DNA of 17,518 nt from JAVXAG01 sp036660615 (GCA_036660615.1 JAVXAG010000030.1:1-17518), one strand, 5' to 3'; positions 1 to 6,879 are shown, counted from the first letter of the stretch. The notes: generated from the letters alone by a model not told the origin. Numbers and translations: made by a program.

Positions 1-124
1 AGGCGAAGCTGCAGAAAAAGCTGAGATGATAGGCAAACTATTAAAAAAAATGACGGTATCAGAAGTTGCGGAAATGCTAGAAATGACAGAAGAAGAAGTA
101 ATTAAGGCAACGGAAGGATATTAA
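1..124 (+). CDS. C-terminal fragment, probable Rpn-family nuclease/transposase-like protein
   Basis: Only the last 40 codons are inside the window, read in the frame that begins at base 2 and ends at TAA 122-124. The peptide is charged and helical. It runs from a GEAAEK stretch through KLLKKMTVSEVAEMLEMT and ends EEEVIKATEGY. A Glu/Lys-rich linker followed by a short helix-turn-helix-like tail (the 'S-V-E-E-V-A-E-x-x-x-x-x-E-E-V' pattern) is typical of the C-terminus of Rpn-family recombination-promoting nucleases (PD-(D/E)XK transposase-like), which are common in Clostridia. The catalytic domain is outside the window, so this call rests on the tail pattern alone; another protein with the same kind of tail cannot be excluded. 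A strong intrinsic terminator follows 22 bases after the stop, so this gene ends its own transcript. Confidence 0.42.
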   Translation, partial: GEAAEKAEMIGKLLKKMTVSEVAEMLEMTEEEVIKATEGY

Positions 125-146
125 AAATACCAATATGATAATTAAG

Positions 147-193
147 AGACAAGTCTTTTGGGGAACGCACCCATGTTAAGATTTGTCTTTTTT
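147..193 (+). terminator. Intrinsic terminator after the Rpn-like gene
   Basis: An 11-bp outer stem (AGACAAGTCTT at 147-157 against AAGATTTGTCT at 178-188, one G-U pair) encloses an inner GGG/CCC pairing, and a T-rich run follows at 188-193. It ends the plus-strand gene and stands between it and the convergent CBS gene. The minus-strand side lacks a comparable T run, so it probably works mainly in the plus direction. Confidence 0.85.
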
Positions 194-249
194 AATGGAA
201 TATAATAACCAATATGATAGCAAACTACTAAAGAAATAGAAAGATTTAT

Positions 250-672
250 TTATACCCCCTTTGTAATTGCACCGAAAATATCGCCAACTTCTGCTAAAAA
301 AATCTTTTTCTTGGCCAAATCTGACATTGACAATACACCAACAAGCTTGGAATTTTCAAGGACTGGAAGACGTCGAACTTTGTGTGCAGAAAAAACAAGG
401 GCGGCATCGTGAATGTTCATAGTGGGGGCAACTGTGGCAATATCAGTTGTCATTATTTCACTTGCAGCTAGATCAGATAAGTCAGAAGTTCCGAGAAAGA
501 AAGCCCTCATAATTATATCACGATCAGTTATTACACCTAGTAAATTCCCGACATTGTCACAAATAGGAACAAAACCAATGTTTTCACTCATCATTTGTTT
601 TACTACTTGAGGGACAGTGGCCTCAGGCTTAACAAAACAAACATTTGTCGTCATAATCTCTTTTACTATCAT
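250..672 (-). CDS. Two-CBS-domain protein, adenine-nucleotide sensor type
   Basis: A 140-residue protein made of two CBS domains and little else. CBS1 covers about residues 4-60 (KEIMTT ... GVITDRDI) and CBS2 about residues 70-128 (SEIMTT ... VGVLSMSDL). Each starts with the EIMTT motif, and the first carries the G-V-I-T-x-R-D signature that contacts adenine nucleotides. Stand-alone CBS pairs of this size usually dimerise and bind AMP, ATP or related nucleotides in the cytoplasm. The partner is unknown. I chose ATG 672 because GGGAGG lies 8 bases upstream; a longer in-frame TTG start would contain that ribosome binding site. The gene lies downstream of the trk operon in the same orientation, but a terminator separates them. 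A role in sensing for potassium transport is therefore only a guess from neighbourhood. Confidence 0.85.
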   Translation of the reverse strand: MIVKEIMTTNVCFVKPEATVPQVVKQMMSENIGFVPICDNVGNLLGVITDRDIIMRAFFLGTSDLSDLAASEIMTTDIATVAPTMNIHDAALVFSAHKVRRLPVLENSKLVGVLSMSDLAKKKIFLAEVGDIFGAITKGV

Positions 673-697
673 TTCCAAATACCTCCCAAACACACCC

Positions 698-727
698 AAA
701 TAAAAAGTAGCATATTTCTATGCTACC
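698..727 (-). terminator. Terminator of the trk operon, GAAA tetraloop
   Basis: On the minus strand, a perfect 8-bp stem GTAGCATA/TATGCTAC (707-714 with 719-726) closes on the stable GNRA-type loop GAAA and is followed directly by TTTTTATTT. This is a textbook intrinsic terminator 31 bases after the trkH copy B stop. It separates the potassium genes from the CBS gene. Confidence 0.92.
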
Positions 728-736
728 CTATATCAA
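709..736 (-). promoter_or_regulatory. Possible sigma-A promoter of the CBS gene, inside the trk terminator
   Basis: On the minus strand TTGATA (731-736) and TATGCT (709-714) stand 16 bp apart. The -10 element is part of the 3' arm of the terminator hairpin. If real, it starts transcription just past the stem, about 30 bases before the CBS start codon. The -10 matches the consensus at only four of six positions, so this is a weak call. Readthrough of the terminator is the alternative source of CBS mRNA. Confidence 0.3.
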
Positions 737-757
737 ACAAAATATTAAATTATTATT

Positions 758-2227
758 CTAACTACGAGCTCTGTCCGAGTTCCAATAAGACCTTGAAAGC
801 ATTATGACTATGGCATACATTTCAAGCCTTCCTGCCAACATTAGTATTGAACAATAGAGTCTGCTTAATTCTGAAAAAGCACTAAAATCTCCGTTAGTAC
901 CTATAATACCAAAGCCAGAACCCGTATTTGAGAAAGCTGATATTGCGGCCGATAAAGTCGTTTCCATATCAAGATTATTCAAAGAAAGAACCACACATGA
1001 AAATACATAAATAGCAAAGAACAACAATACAAATACTGTAATAGATGCGGCACTTTCTGGAGAAACTGGTCTGTTATCCAACATAATAGGCTTTATTGAG
1101 TGAGGGTGTATCCTTTTGTATATACCTCTAAAAGTAAGCTTGACCATTACCACGAACCTAATAGTTTTTAGAGAGCCACTTGTTGAGGCAGAACAACCAC
1201 CGATAAACATTAACATCAATAAAAGCATTTTGCATGAAGTAGGCCAAATATTATAGTCAACTACGTGAAAGCCAGAGGTTGAACTGAAAGATATTGTCTG
1301 CATAAGAGAGTCACTGATTGCACTTCCAAAACTTGTATAAGTTCCAGTTACAAGCAGAATTGTTGCAATTACAATTGTTACGCCAAGGATTATTCCGAAA
1401 AAAGCTCGCAACTCAACATTTTTTAAAACCTTTTTCCAATTTCCATCTAATAGCATAAAAAATATCATAAAGTTCATAGAAGCAAATACCGAGAATATGC
1501 AAATAATAGTCTTTACATAAGGTGTCATATACGAAAGAATTCCACCAGCATTTGGACAAATACCAGCGGTACTTATTGTGCAAAGTGTATTTATTAAAGC
1601 ATCATAAAAAGACATCCCGCTGAGTTTTAGCAAGACCAATTCAATCAAAGTGAATATAACATATAGTTTATAAAAGGCTTTTGCCGTATCTGCAATTCTA
1701 GTTGAAACCTTTTCAATCTTTGGACCTGGTATCTCAGCAGCAGCAACTTTTTGACCTCCAATTCCTAGAACTGGGAATAGCGAAACAGTAAGAATTAGTA
1801 TTCCCATTCCGCCGAGCCAGTGGCAAAGACATTTCCATACAACCAAAGACTTTGGCATAACGTCAATATCTATTACGTAACATCCAGTTGTTGTCCAGCC
1901 GGCAACCGACTCAAAGAAACAGTCAATAAAAGAATAGCCACAGTCAGCATAATAAAAGGGCAGGCTGCCAATTATTGAGACCAAAAGCCACACAACAAAT
2001 GCTATGAAAAATCCTTCACGAGTTTTCAGATTCAATGTGTAATATTTCATTTGCGTAAAAATCGTAGCACCAAAAGCAATGCAAGTAATTGCAATAAAAA
2101 ATAGGGAAGACGCTGCTGAAAGCTCCATGAAATAAACAGCAAATCCCATGGGTATTAGCATTGCAATACCTTCAAACAATATGGTAACTGATACTATTTT
2201 TAATATAATACGATGATTAAAACTCAT
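758..2227 (-). CDS. trkH: TrkH/KtrB-family potassium channel subunit, divergent copy B
   Basis: A 489-residue polytopic membrane protein of normal length for the TrkH/KtrB family, which forms the potassium pore gated by TrkA. The four pore loops are visible: TTTG at 112-115, STAG at 219-222, STSG at 316-319 and NTGSGFG at 434-440. Each keeps the filter glycine. The HWLGGMGI (about 136-143), GIGGQ and PGPKIEK segments match copy A closely, so the two genes are an old tandem duplication. Copy B differs at filter positions: Cys follows the first filter glycine, Ala replaces the first Gly of loop 2, and Ser replaces the usual Pro in loop 4. It also has about 13 cysteines against about 6 in copy A. 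ATG 2227 was chosen because AAGGTGGAG lies just upstream. The start is 10 bases after the copy A stop, so the two are co-transcribed. Confidence 0.93.
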   Translation of the reverse strand: MSFNHRIILKIVSVTILFEGIAMLIPMGFAVYFMELSAASSLFFIAITCIAFGATIFTQMKYYTLNLKTREGFFIAFVVWLLVSIIGSLPFYYADCGYSFIDCFFESVAGWTTTGCYVIDIDVMPKSLVVWKCLCHWLGGMGILILTVSLFPVLGIGGQKVAAAEIPGPKIEKVSTRIADTAKAFYKLYVIFTLIELVLLKLSGMSFYDALINTLCTISTAGICPNAGGILSYMTPYVKTIICIFSVFASMNFMIFFMLLDGNWKKVLKNVELRAFFGIILGVTIVIATILLVTGTYTSFGSAISDSLMQTISFSSTSGFHVVDYNIWPTSCKMLLLMLMFIGGCSASTSGSLKTIRFVVMVKLTFRGIYKRIHPHSIKPIMLDNRPVSPESAASITVFVLLFFAIYVFSCVVLSLNNLDMETTLSAAISAFSNTGSGFGIIGTNGDFSAFSELSRLYCSILMLAGRLEMYAIVIMLSRSYWNSDRARS

Positions 2228-2237
2228 AACTCCACCT

Positions 2238-3704
2238 TTATGCTCTATTTGAGTCCCAATAATGTCTTGAAAATAACATAAAAAATGTAAATAATTCAAG
2301 TCTTCCGGCTATCATTAAAAAGGACAATACTAGTTTAGAAAAATTTGAAAAAATACTAAAATTCATAACTGGCCCGACCAAATTAAATCCAGGACCAATG
2401 TTGCCAACACAAGTTATTACAGAAGATATCGAGGTTAGCATATCAAAGCCATTAAATGAAATAATAAAACTGCCTACGAATATTACAAAGATATACATAA
2501 ATATAAAGTTTGCAATATTGGTTGTGGTATCAGAAGGAAGTGGTTTACCATTTACATTAACAGATACGATTCTTCTAGGGTGGATTTTCAAAGAAACACC
2601 ACGCCTTACAAGTTTTAGTGCAACCAGAACTCTTATCATTTTTACTCCACCACCTGTTGACGAGGAGCAAGCACCAGTTAGCATTACAAGCATTATTAGC
2701 ATACGACTAAAAGTAGGCCACAAATCGTAATCCGCAGTTGCATATCCCGTAGTTGTTACAATTGATGAAATTTGAAAAGTTGCAGCTCTAACACTTTCAG
2801 AAAAAGTGCCATACATATTACTGGCATAAATATTTATTGCAATCAATGCTGATGTTGCGACTACAATGGAAAGGTACAGCCTTAATTCGGAATCCTTCAA
2901 GGCTCTCTTTATACTTTGCTTTATAGCTATAAAATAAATATTAAAATTGACTCCACACATTAGCATGAAAACTATTATTACCCATTCAATGTAAGGACTG
3001 TTAAAGTGAGCGATACTATCACCATAGTTAGAAAAGCCACCAGTTCCAACGGTGCCAAAGGTTTGCACCAGTGCATCGTATAGTGTCATACCACCAAACA
3101 TCAACAATATTGTTTCCACAACTGTAAAAAGCAGATACAAAAGGTATAAATTTTTTGCAGTATCAGAAAATCTTGGAGTTAGTTTATCCAAAGTAGGTCC
3201 GGGAGTTTCGGCACTGGCAATAAGCTGTCCGCCTATTCCAAGAGCAGGCATAAGAGCCATTAAAAAAACTATAATTCCCATTCCACCTAACCAGTGAGTA
3301 AAAGAACGCCAAAACAACATGGACTTTGGCAAAGATTCTATGTCGGTTAAAATAGTTGAGCCAGTTGTTGAAAAGCCGGAACACATTTCGAAGAATGCGT
3401 CAAATGGGTTGGGTATAGATCCGGATAGAACAAGAGGCACAGCACCAATAATAGAAGCGGCAAGCCAACTCATGGATACAATAAGAAACCCATCTCTTAC
3501 TTTTGGTTTTATAAGAGAAGGGTGAAACTTTATAACTAATAGGGTACCTATAATAAAACATGGTATTATTGTCCATAAAAAACATCTCAATGACAGCCAT
3601 TCACCATAAATAATTGCAACAAGCAAAGATGGTAAAAAGGCTAATCCCATTATTATGAACAGTATTCCCATAATACGGATAACACCGTTGAAATTAACTG
3701 ACAT
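2238..3704 (-). CDS. trkH: TrkH/KtrB-family potassium channel subunit, copy A
   Basis: A 488-residue integral membrane protein, the potassium-translocating subunit of a Trk/Ktr system. The four filter loops look canonical: STTG at 112-115, GTGG at 220-223, TTTG at 317-320 and NIGPGFN at 435-441. Hydrophobic segments occur throughout, and the conserved HWLGGMGI and TGACSSSTGGG (about 343-353) blocks are present. The ATG is preceded by GGAGGG at a five-base gap. It starts 12 bases after trkA stops and is followed 10 bases later by copy B, so trkA and both channels form one transcript. Family members assemble as dimers on a cytoplasmic TrkA ring, whose nucleotide state opens or closes the pore. 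Copy A is the better candidate for the main housekeeping potassium channel. Confidence 0.95.
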   Translation of the reverse strand: MSVNFNGVIRIMGILFIIMGLAFLPSLLVAIIYGEWLSLRCFLWTIIPCFIIGTLLVIKFHPSLIKPKVRDGFLIVSMSWLAASIIGAVPLVLSGSIPNPFDAFFEMCSGFSTTGSTILTDIESLPKSMLFWRSFTHWLGGMGIIVFLMALMPALGIGGQLIASAETPGPTLDKLTPRFSDTAKNLYLLYLLFTVVETILLMFGGMTLYDALVQTFGTVGTGGFSNYGDSIAHFNSPYIEWVIIVFMLMCGVNFNIYFIAIKQSIKRALKDSELRLYLSIVVATSALIAINIYASNMYGTFSESVRAATFQISSIVTTTGYATADYDLWPTFSRMLIMLVMLTGACSSSTGGGVKMIRVLVALKLVRRGVSLKIHPRRIVSVNVNGKPLPSDTTTNIANFIFMYIFVIFVGSFIISFNGFDMLTSISSVITCVGNIGPGFNLVGPVMNFSIFSNFSKLVLSFLMIAGRLELFTFFMLFSRHYWDSNRA

Positions 3705-3716
3705 TCTTTCCCTCCA

Positions 3717-5078
3717 TTATAAAATAGATGCTTTGTGACTCTTTAATAATTTTTCTAAGTCATCGATTTCGGAAAGGAGACTTAAAATAATAACTTTGTC
3801 ATTTAACAGTATTTTTGTGTCTCCAGTAGGAATTATTACGTTTTGACCCCTGTGGATAGCAGCGACTAATACGCCTTCAGGAAGGTCAAGTTGTGAAAGA
3901 GGCACGTTAAGTAGCTTCATCTGTGAATCAGCTATAATTTCCATTATTTCCGCCTGCCCTTGTATCAAAACTGAAGAAATAACTCGTTTTGAACCTTGAA
4001 TAAATCTAAGGATATTACTTGCTGTAATATCAAGTGGATTTAGGACCATATCAATTCCCATCTTTTCAATTAAGCTCTTGTAGTTCTCATGGCTTACTTT
4101 GGAAATTACATCGTCAATACCATGTTGTTTTGCAGTTAGGGCAAGAAGTAAGTTCTCCTCGTCATAACCAGTTGCAGTAACAAAGGCATCCATTTCGTTC
4201 ATATTTTCTTCTTCTAGTAAAGGAATATCTGTTCCATCACTATGCAAAATCATTACGTTATTCAAATGAGTTGAAAGGTACTGACATCTTTCCTTGCTTT
4301 TCTCAACAAGTTTAACTGCAGCGCCAAACTCAGATAACTTTTCAGCTAGATAGTAACCAGTTTTACCACCACCAATTATCATAACCTTTTGTAGGTTTGT
4401 GTATTTACCTTTTTCATGAACTTTTTTATTTAATTCAATAATTTGATTTTTTTCACCGATGATATAAATACCATCGCCTTTTTCTATGATAGCTTTGCCA
4501 TGAGGTACTATGATTTTTCCATTACGAGATATGGCAACAACCAACATTTCAGGCAATACTGAGTGAACTTCAGGCATAGTCAAGCCTACAAGCTTAGGAT
4601 ATTTCCTCGTTGGGAACTCAATCAAAGCAATTTTACCACTGGTAAAGATACCATTGCTAAGCGTATATTTTTCTACTAAATATTTATATATTTCTACTGT
4701 TATTGCTAGGTCAGGATTAACGATGTAATCAATGTCCATAGTTTCTTTTATAAAATCCAGCTGATTCATATGTTCCGGATCTCTAACTCTTGCAATTACT
4801 CTTTTACAGCCGAGTTTTTTTGCAAAGGAAGAAATTACAATATTTGCTTCATCTGAATCGGTAGCTGCTAGCAAAAAGTCAAAAGTATTAATAGGCAAAC
4901 TTTTAAGACGCTTAATCTGTTTAGCATCACCATGAATTGTCATAACGTCAAATTGCTGGGATAACTTTTGTAATACTGCATCATTCTTGTCAATTACAGT
5001 AATATCATAGTCTCCACCTAAAAGAGCTTCAGTTACTCTTAATCCTAATTTTCCTGCACCAATAATAGCTACTTTCAT
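3717..5078 (-). CDS. trkA: TrkA, nucleotide-binding gating subunit of potassium uptake
   Basis: A 453-residue cytoplasmic protein with the full-length double arrangement RCK_N, TrkA_C, RCK_N, TrkA_C. The first Rossmann fold has GAGKLG at 7-12 and an acidic residue (Asp30) at the end of strand 2. The second has GGGKTG at 236-241 and Glu259 in the equivalent place, as expected for NAD(H) binding. The TrkA_C domains lie at about 145-215 and 370-445. Length matches the usual 450-460 residues. It is the first gene of the operon, with GTGAGGG seven bases before the ATG, and it has a leader of about 80 bases from the predicted start site near 5160. One TrkA with two TrkH genes suggests the two channels share or compete for the same gating ring. 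Confidence 0.95.
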   Translation of the reverse strand: MKVAIIGAGKLGLRVTEALLGGDYDITVIDKNDAVLQKLSQQFDVMTIHGDAKQIKRLKSLPINTFDFLLAATDSDEANIVISSFAKKLGCKRVIARVRDPEHMNQLDFIKETMDIDYIVNPDLAITVEIYKYLVEKYTLSNGIFTSGKIALIEFPTRKYPKLVGLTMPEVHSVLPEMLVVAISRNGKIIVPHGKAIIEKGDGIYIIGEKNQIIELNKKVHEKGKYTNLQKVMIIGGGKTGYYLAEKLSEFGAAVKLVEKSKERCQYLSTHLNNVMILHSDGTDIPLLEEENMNEMDAFVTATGYDEENLLLALTAKQHGIDDVISKVSHENYKSLIEKMGIDMVLNPLDITASNILRFIQGSKRVISSVLIQGQAEIMEIIADSQMKLLNVPLSQLDLPEGVLVAAIHRGQNVIIPTGDTKILLNDKVIILSLLSEIDDLEKLLKSHKASIL

Positions 5079-5094
5079 TTTACCCTCACTTAAT

Positions 5095-5153
5095 TGTTAA
5101 TATTGTGTTAATATATGTTATTTACATGTTACTTTTTTGTTGTTTTTCTGTTA
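5095..5153. repeat. Helically phased TGTTA array in the trkA leader
   Basis: TGTTA occurs at 5095, 5106, 5116, 5127 and 5149, with a one-mismatch copy (TGTTG) at 5138. The steps are 11, 10, 11, 11 and 11 bp, so the units face the same side of the helix. Another TGTTA at 5163 is out of phase and touches the minus-strand -10 box. In the trkA mRNA the units read UAACA. The array lies between the predicted trkA start site and its Shine-Dalgarno. Function unknown. Confidence 0.6.
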
Positions 5154-5159
5154 ACATAT
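5113..5159. repeat. Inverted repeat ATATGTTA/TAACATAT in the trkA leader
   Basis: An 8-bp perfect inverted repeat (5113-5120 with 5152-5159) spans 31 bases. It uses two members of the TGTTA array as its arms. It could fold the leader RNA or bind a dimeric protein; the stem is AT-rich and weak. Confidence 0.4.
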
Positions 5160-5166
5160 AATTGTT

Positions 5167-5195
5167 ATTCTAGTTCATTGAAATTGAATTTGCAA
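5167..5195 (-). promoter_or_regulatory. Sigma-A promoter of the trkA-trkH-trkH operon
   Basis: Read on the minus strand: TTGCAA (5190-5195), a 17-bp spacer, then TAGAAT (5167-5172). The start site should be near 5160, giving a leader of about 80 bases. The -35 box is palindromic and is shared with the plus-strand promoter. Confidence 0.72.
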
Positions 5196-5218
5196 GTACT
5201 TTTATAATAAGGTAGAAT
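5190..5218 (+). promoter_or_regulatory. Sigma-A promoter of the hydrolase-phosphatase pair
   Basis: TTGCAA (5190-5195), a 17-bp spacer and TAGAAT (5213-5218). The start site should be near 5225, about 25 bases before the ATG at 5250. Hexamers and spacer length are identical to the divergent trkA promoter. Confidence 0.78.
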
Positions 5219-5249
5219 AAAGTAATACTTAAGCATTAGGAGTGAAGAA

Positions 5250-5852
5250 ATGAAAATAAAAAGAATTGTTGGCGGAACACTAGAAAGTAATGGATATATT
5301 ATCTTTTTACACAAAGAAGGACCATGTTATATAATTGACCCAGGATATAATCCTAAAAAATTTATTGAGTACATAGAAGAAAATTCTCTTATTCCCCAAG
5401 GCATAATCCTGACACATCATCATAGTGATCATGTTGGCGCAGTAGATGGCTTGAAATCAAGGTTTGATTGTGAAATAATGATGCATATAGATGATATTGA
5501 TATGTATAAAAAAACTGTGGATAGACCATTAGTTCATGGGGATAAAATTTTCCTTGAAGACGAAGAACTCACCGTTTTGCATACGCCAGGTCACACAAAA
5601 GGCAGTATATGTATATATTCAGCCAAAAGCAAAGTAGTATTTACGGGGGATACTATTTTTGACACTGACCTTGGGAGAACCGATTTAAAAGATGGTTCCG
5701 AAAAGGAAATGAAGGAATCAATAATAAAAGTGGTGGACAAATGGGATAATGATATTACTATTTATCCTGGTCACGACGATGGATGCACTATGAAATGCGT
5801 CAGAAAGAATAATTACGAATTTTTAACGTTGAGGAATAATCATGAGAGATAA
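5250..5852 (+). CDS. Metallo-beta-lactamase-fold hydrolase, glyoxalase II-like
   Basis: A 200-residue cytoplasmic hydrolase with the complete metal-binding set of the fold. The HxHxDH motif is H56-H57-H58-S59-D60-H61, followed by His115 in HTPGHTKGS, Asp134 in FTGDTIF and His175 in YPGHDD. This supports a dinuclear metal site of the glyoxalase II/YcbL type, which often cleaves thioesters, though the substrate is not shown by sequence. The C-terminal substrate domain of classical glyoxalase II is absent, as in short bacterial relatives. Start choice is firm: AGGAGTG lies just before ATG 5250, and a good promoter is 25-30 bases further up. The last 11 bases overlap the start of the phosphatase gene, so translation is probably coupled. 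Confidence 0.92.
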   Translation: MKIKRIVGGTLESNGYIIFLHKEGPCYIIDPGYNPKKFIEYIEENSLIPQGIILTHHHSDHVGAVDGLKSRFDCEIMMHIDDIDMYKKTVDRPLVHGDKIFLEDEELTVLHTPGHTKGSICIYSAKSKVVFTGDTIFDTDLGRTDLKDGSEKEMKESIIKVVDKWDNDITIYPGHDDGCTMKCVRKNNYEFLTLRNNHER

Positions 5853-6678
5853 CAAAAGACAAATTAAATTAATTGCCCTAGATTTGGACGGAACAACTCT
5901 AAATGCCAAAGGTCATTTTGCCGATAGAACAAAACAAGCATTTTTGGCGGCAATGGAAAAAGGCATACACATTGTGGTATCCACAGGCAGAACTTTTGCT
6001 TCTCTGCCAAAGGAACTATTTGATATCAAAGGACTGGAATATGTCATTACTTCTAATGGGGCTAGTATCATTGAGCTAAAAACCATGAAGATTATCTATA
6101 CAAACTATTTGACCGCCCATGGAGTGGAACAAGTAGTAAAATTAATGAGGGAAGAACCTTTCTCGGTAGAAGCGTTTACTGGTGGCAAGGCATATATTGA
6201 CAAGGCTGAATATGACGAAGTGACTCAAAATGGTTCTACTTATAGGGATGTGGACTATATCATCAGAACAAGAAACCCTGTACCAGGTATCCTTGACCAT
6301 ATGATTTTGTACAAGGACGCTATAGAAAATGTGAGTATCAATTTTGAATCACAAGAAGATAAGGAAAGAGTGGGAAAGTTACTCAGGGCAATAGATGGCA
6401 TAACGGTTACTTCCTCAATGAAATCTAATTGGGAACTTGGTGGTGCAACCACTAGCAAAGGCGAAGCTCTACGATTTATGATGCATAAACTCAACGTTTT
6501 GCCAGAGGAAATGATTGCTTGTGGCGATAGTGAAAATGATAGTGAAATGATAAAGCTAGCAGGTATTGGCGTAGCTATGGAAAATGCTACAGACAATCTA
6601 AAAGCCGTAGCAAATGTCATAGGTGACCACCACGACAAAGATGGAGTTGCTAAAATAATTGAAAAATATGCTCTATAA
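5842..6678 (+). CDS. Cof-type HAD-IIB sugar/cofactor phosphatase
   Basis: A 278-residue haloacid-dehalogenase-superfamily hydrolase of subclass IIB. Motif I is D14-L-D16-G-T, motif II is the Ser-Thr of VVSTGR (47-50), motif III is Lys206 in TSKGEA, and motif IV is GDSEND with Asp229 and Asp233. The region from about 85 to 195 is the type-B cap that selects the substrate. All catalytic residues are present, so it should be an active magnesium-dependent phosphatase. Family members act on phosphosugars, flavin or pyridoxal phosphates, and the substrate cannot be read from sequence. It overlaps the upstream hydrolase by 11 bases, with GAGG inside that gene serving as ribosome binding site. A terminator 32 bases downstream closes the two-gene unit. 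Confidence 0.93.
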   Translation: MRDNKRQIKLIALDLDGTTLNAKGHFADRTKQAFLAAMEKGIHIVVSTGRTFASLPKELFDIKGLEYVITSNGASIIELKTMKIIYTNYLTAHGVEQVVKLMREEPFSVEAFTGGKAYIDKAEYDEVTQNGSTYRDVDYIIRTRNPVPGILDHMILYKDAIENVSINFESQEDKERVGKLLRAIDGITVTSSMKSNWELGGATTSKGEALRFMMHKLNVLPEEMIACGDSENDSEMIKLAGIGVAMENATDNLKAVANVIGDHHDKDGVAKIIEKYAL

Positions 6679-6709
6679 TTCTGCAAAAGTAATTTTATAT
6701 ATGAAATTG

Positions 6710-6738
6710 AACACCCTTAACGGGGTGTTTTTATTTTA
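6710..6738 (+). terminator. Intrinsic terminator after the HAD phosphatase
   Basis: A 7-bp stem, AACACCC (6710-6716) with GGGTGTT (6723-6729), has a six-base loop and runs straight into TTTTTATTTT. It separates the hydrolase-phosphatase pair from the yraN transcript. Confidence 0.93.
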
Positions 6739-6829
6739 TCAGAACTTCCTGTTTAAAATAATGATTATCTTCTTCATTACCGTTTTATTACACTAAAAGT
6801 CTTTTATATGCAGTTTCAAAAAAAACACA

Positions 6830-6858
6830 TTGTAAATGCCATAAATTAACAGTAAAAT
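6830..6858 (+). promoter_or_regulatory. Sigma-A promoter of the yraN-yifB-dprA unit
   Basis: TTGTAA (6830-6835), a 17-bp spacer, then TAAAAT (6853-6858). The start site is expected near 6865, leaving a leader of about 70 bases before the yraN ATG. It lies in the 256-base gap 6679-6934, which otherwise holds the upstream terminator, this promoter and the two inverted repeats listed next. Confidence 0.72.
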
Positions 6859-6861
6859 AAT

Positions 6862-6879
6862 GTAACGCAAAAGCGTTAC
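6862..6879 (+). promoter_or_regulatory. 18-bp perfect palindrome at the yraN start site
   Basis: GTAACGCAAAAGCGTTAC is a 7-bp perfect inverted repeat around AAAA. It begins four bases after the -10 box and so covers the predicted +1. That position suits an operator for a dimeric repressor. A 5'-end RNA hairpin is possible only if transcription starts at or before 6862. Confidence 0.55.

Noticed and set aside
5079..5160. A c-di-AMP (ydaO-type) or other known riboswitch in the trkA leader
   Set aside because: Potassium genes in Bacillota are often under ydaO riboswitches, but this leader is only about 80 bases, very AT-rich, and lacks the long G/C-containing helices and conserved purine-rich segments of that class.
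6255..6686. Open frame of 143 codons antisense to the HAD phosphatase
   Set aside because: It lies inside a clear gene on the other strand, has no ribosome site, and its Ser/Ile/Leu-rich composition is what antisense of this coding DNA gives.
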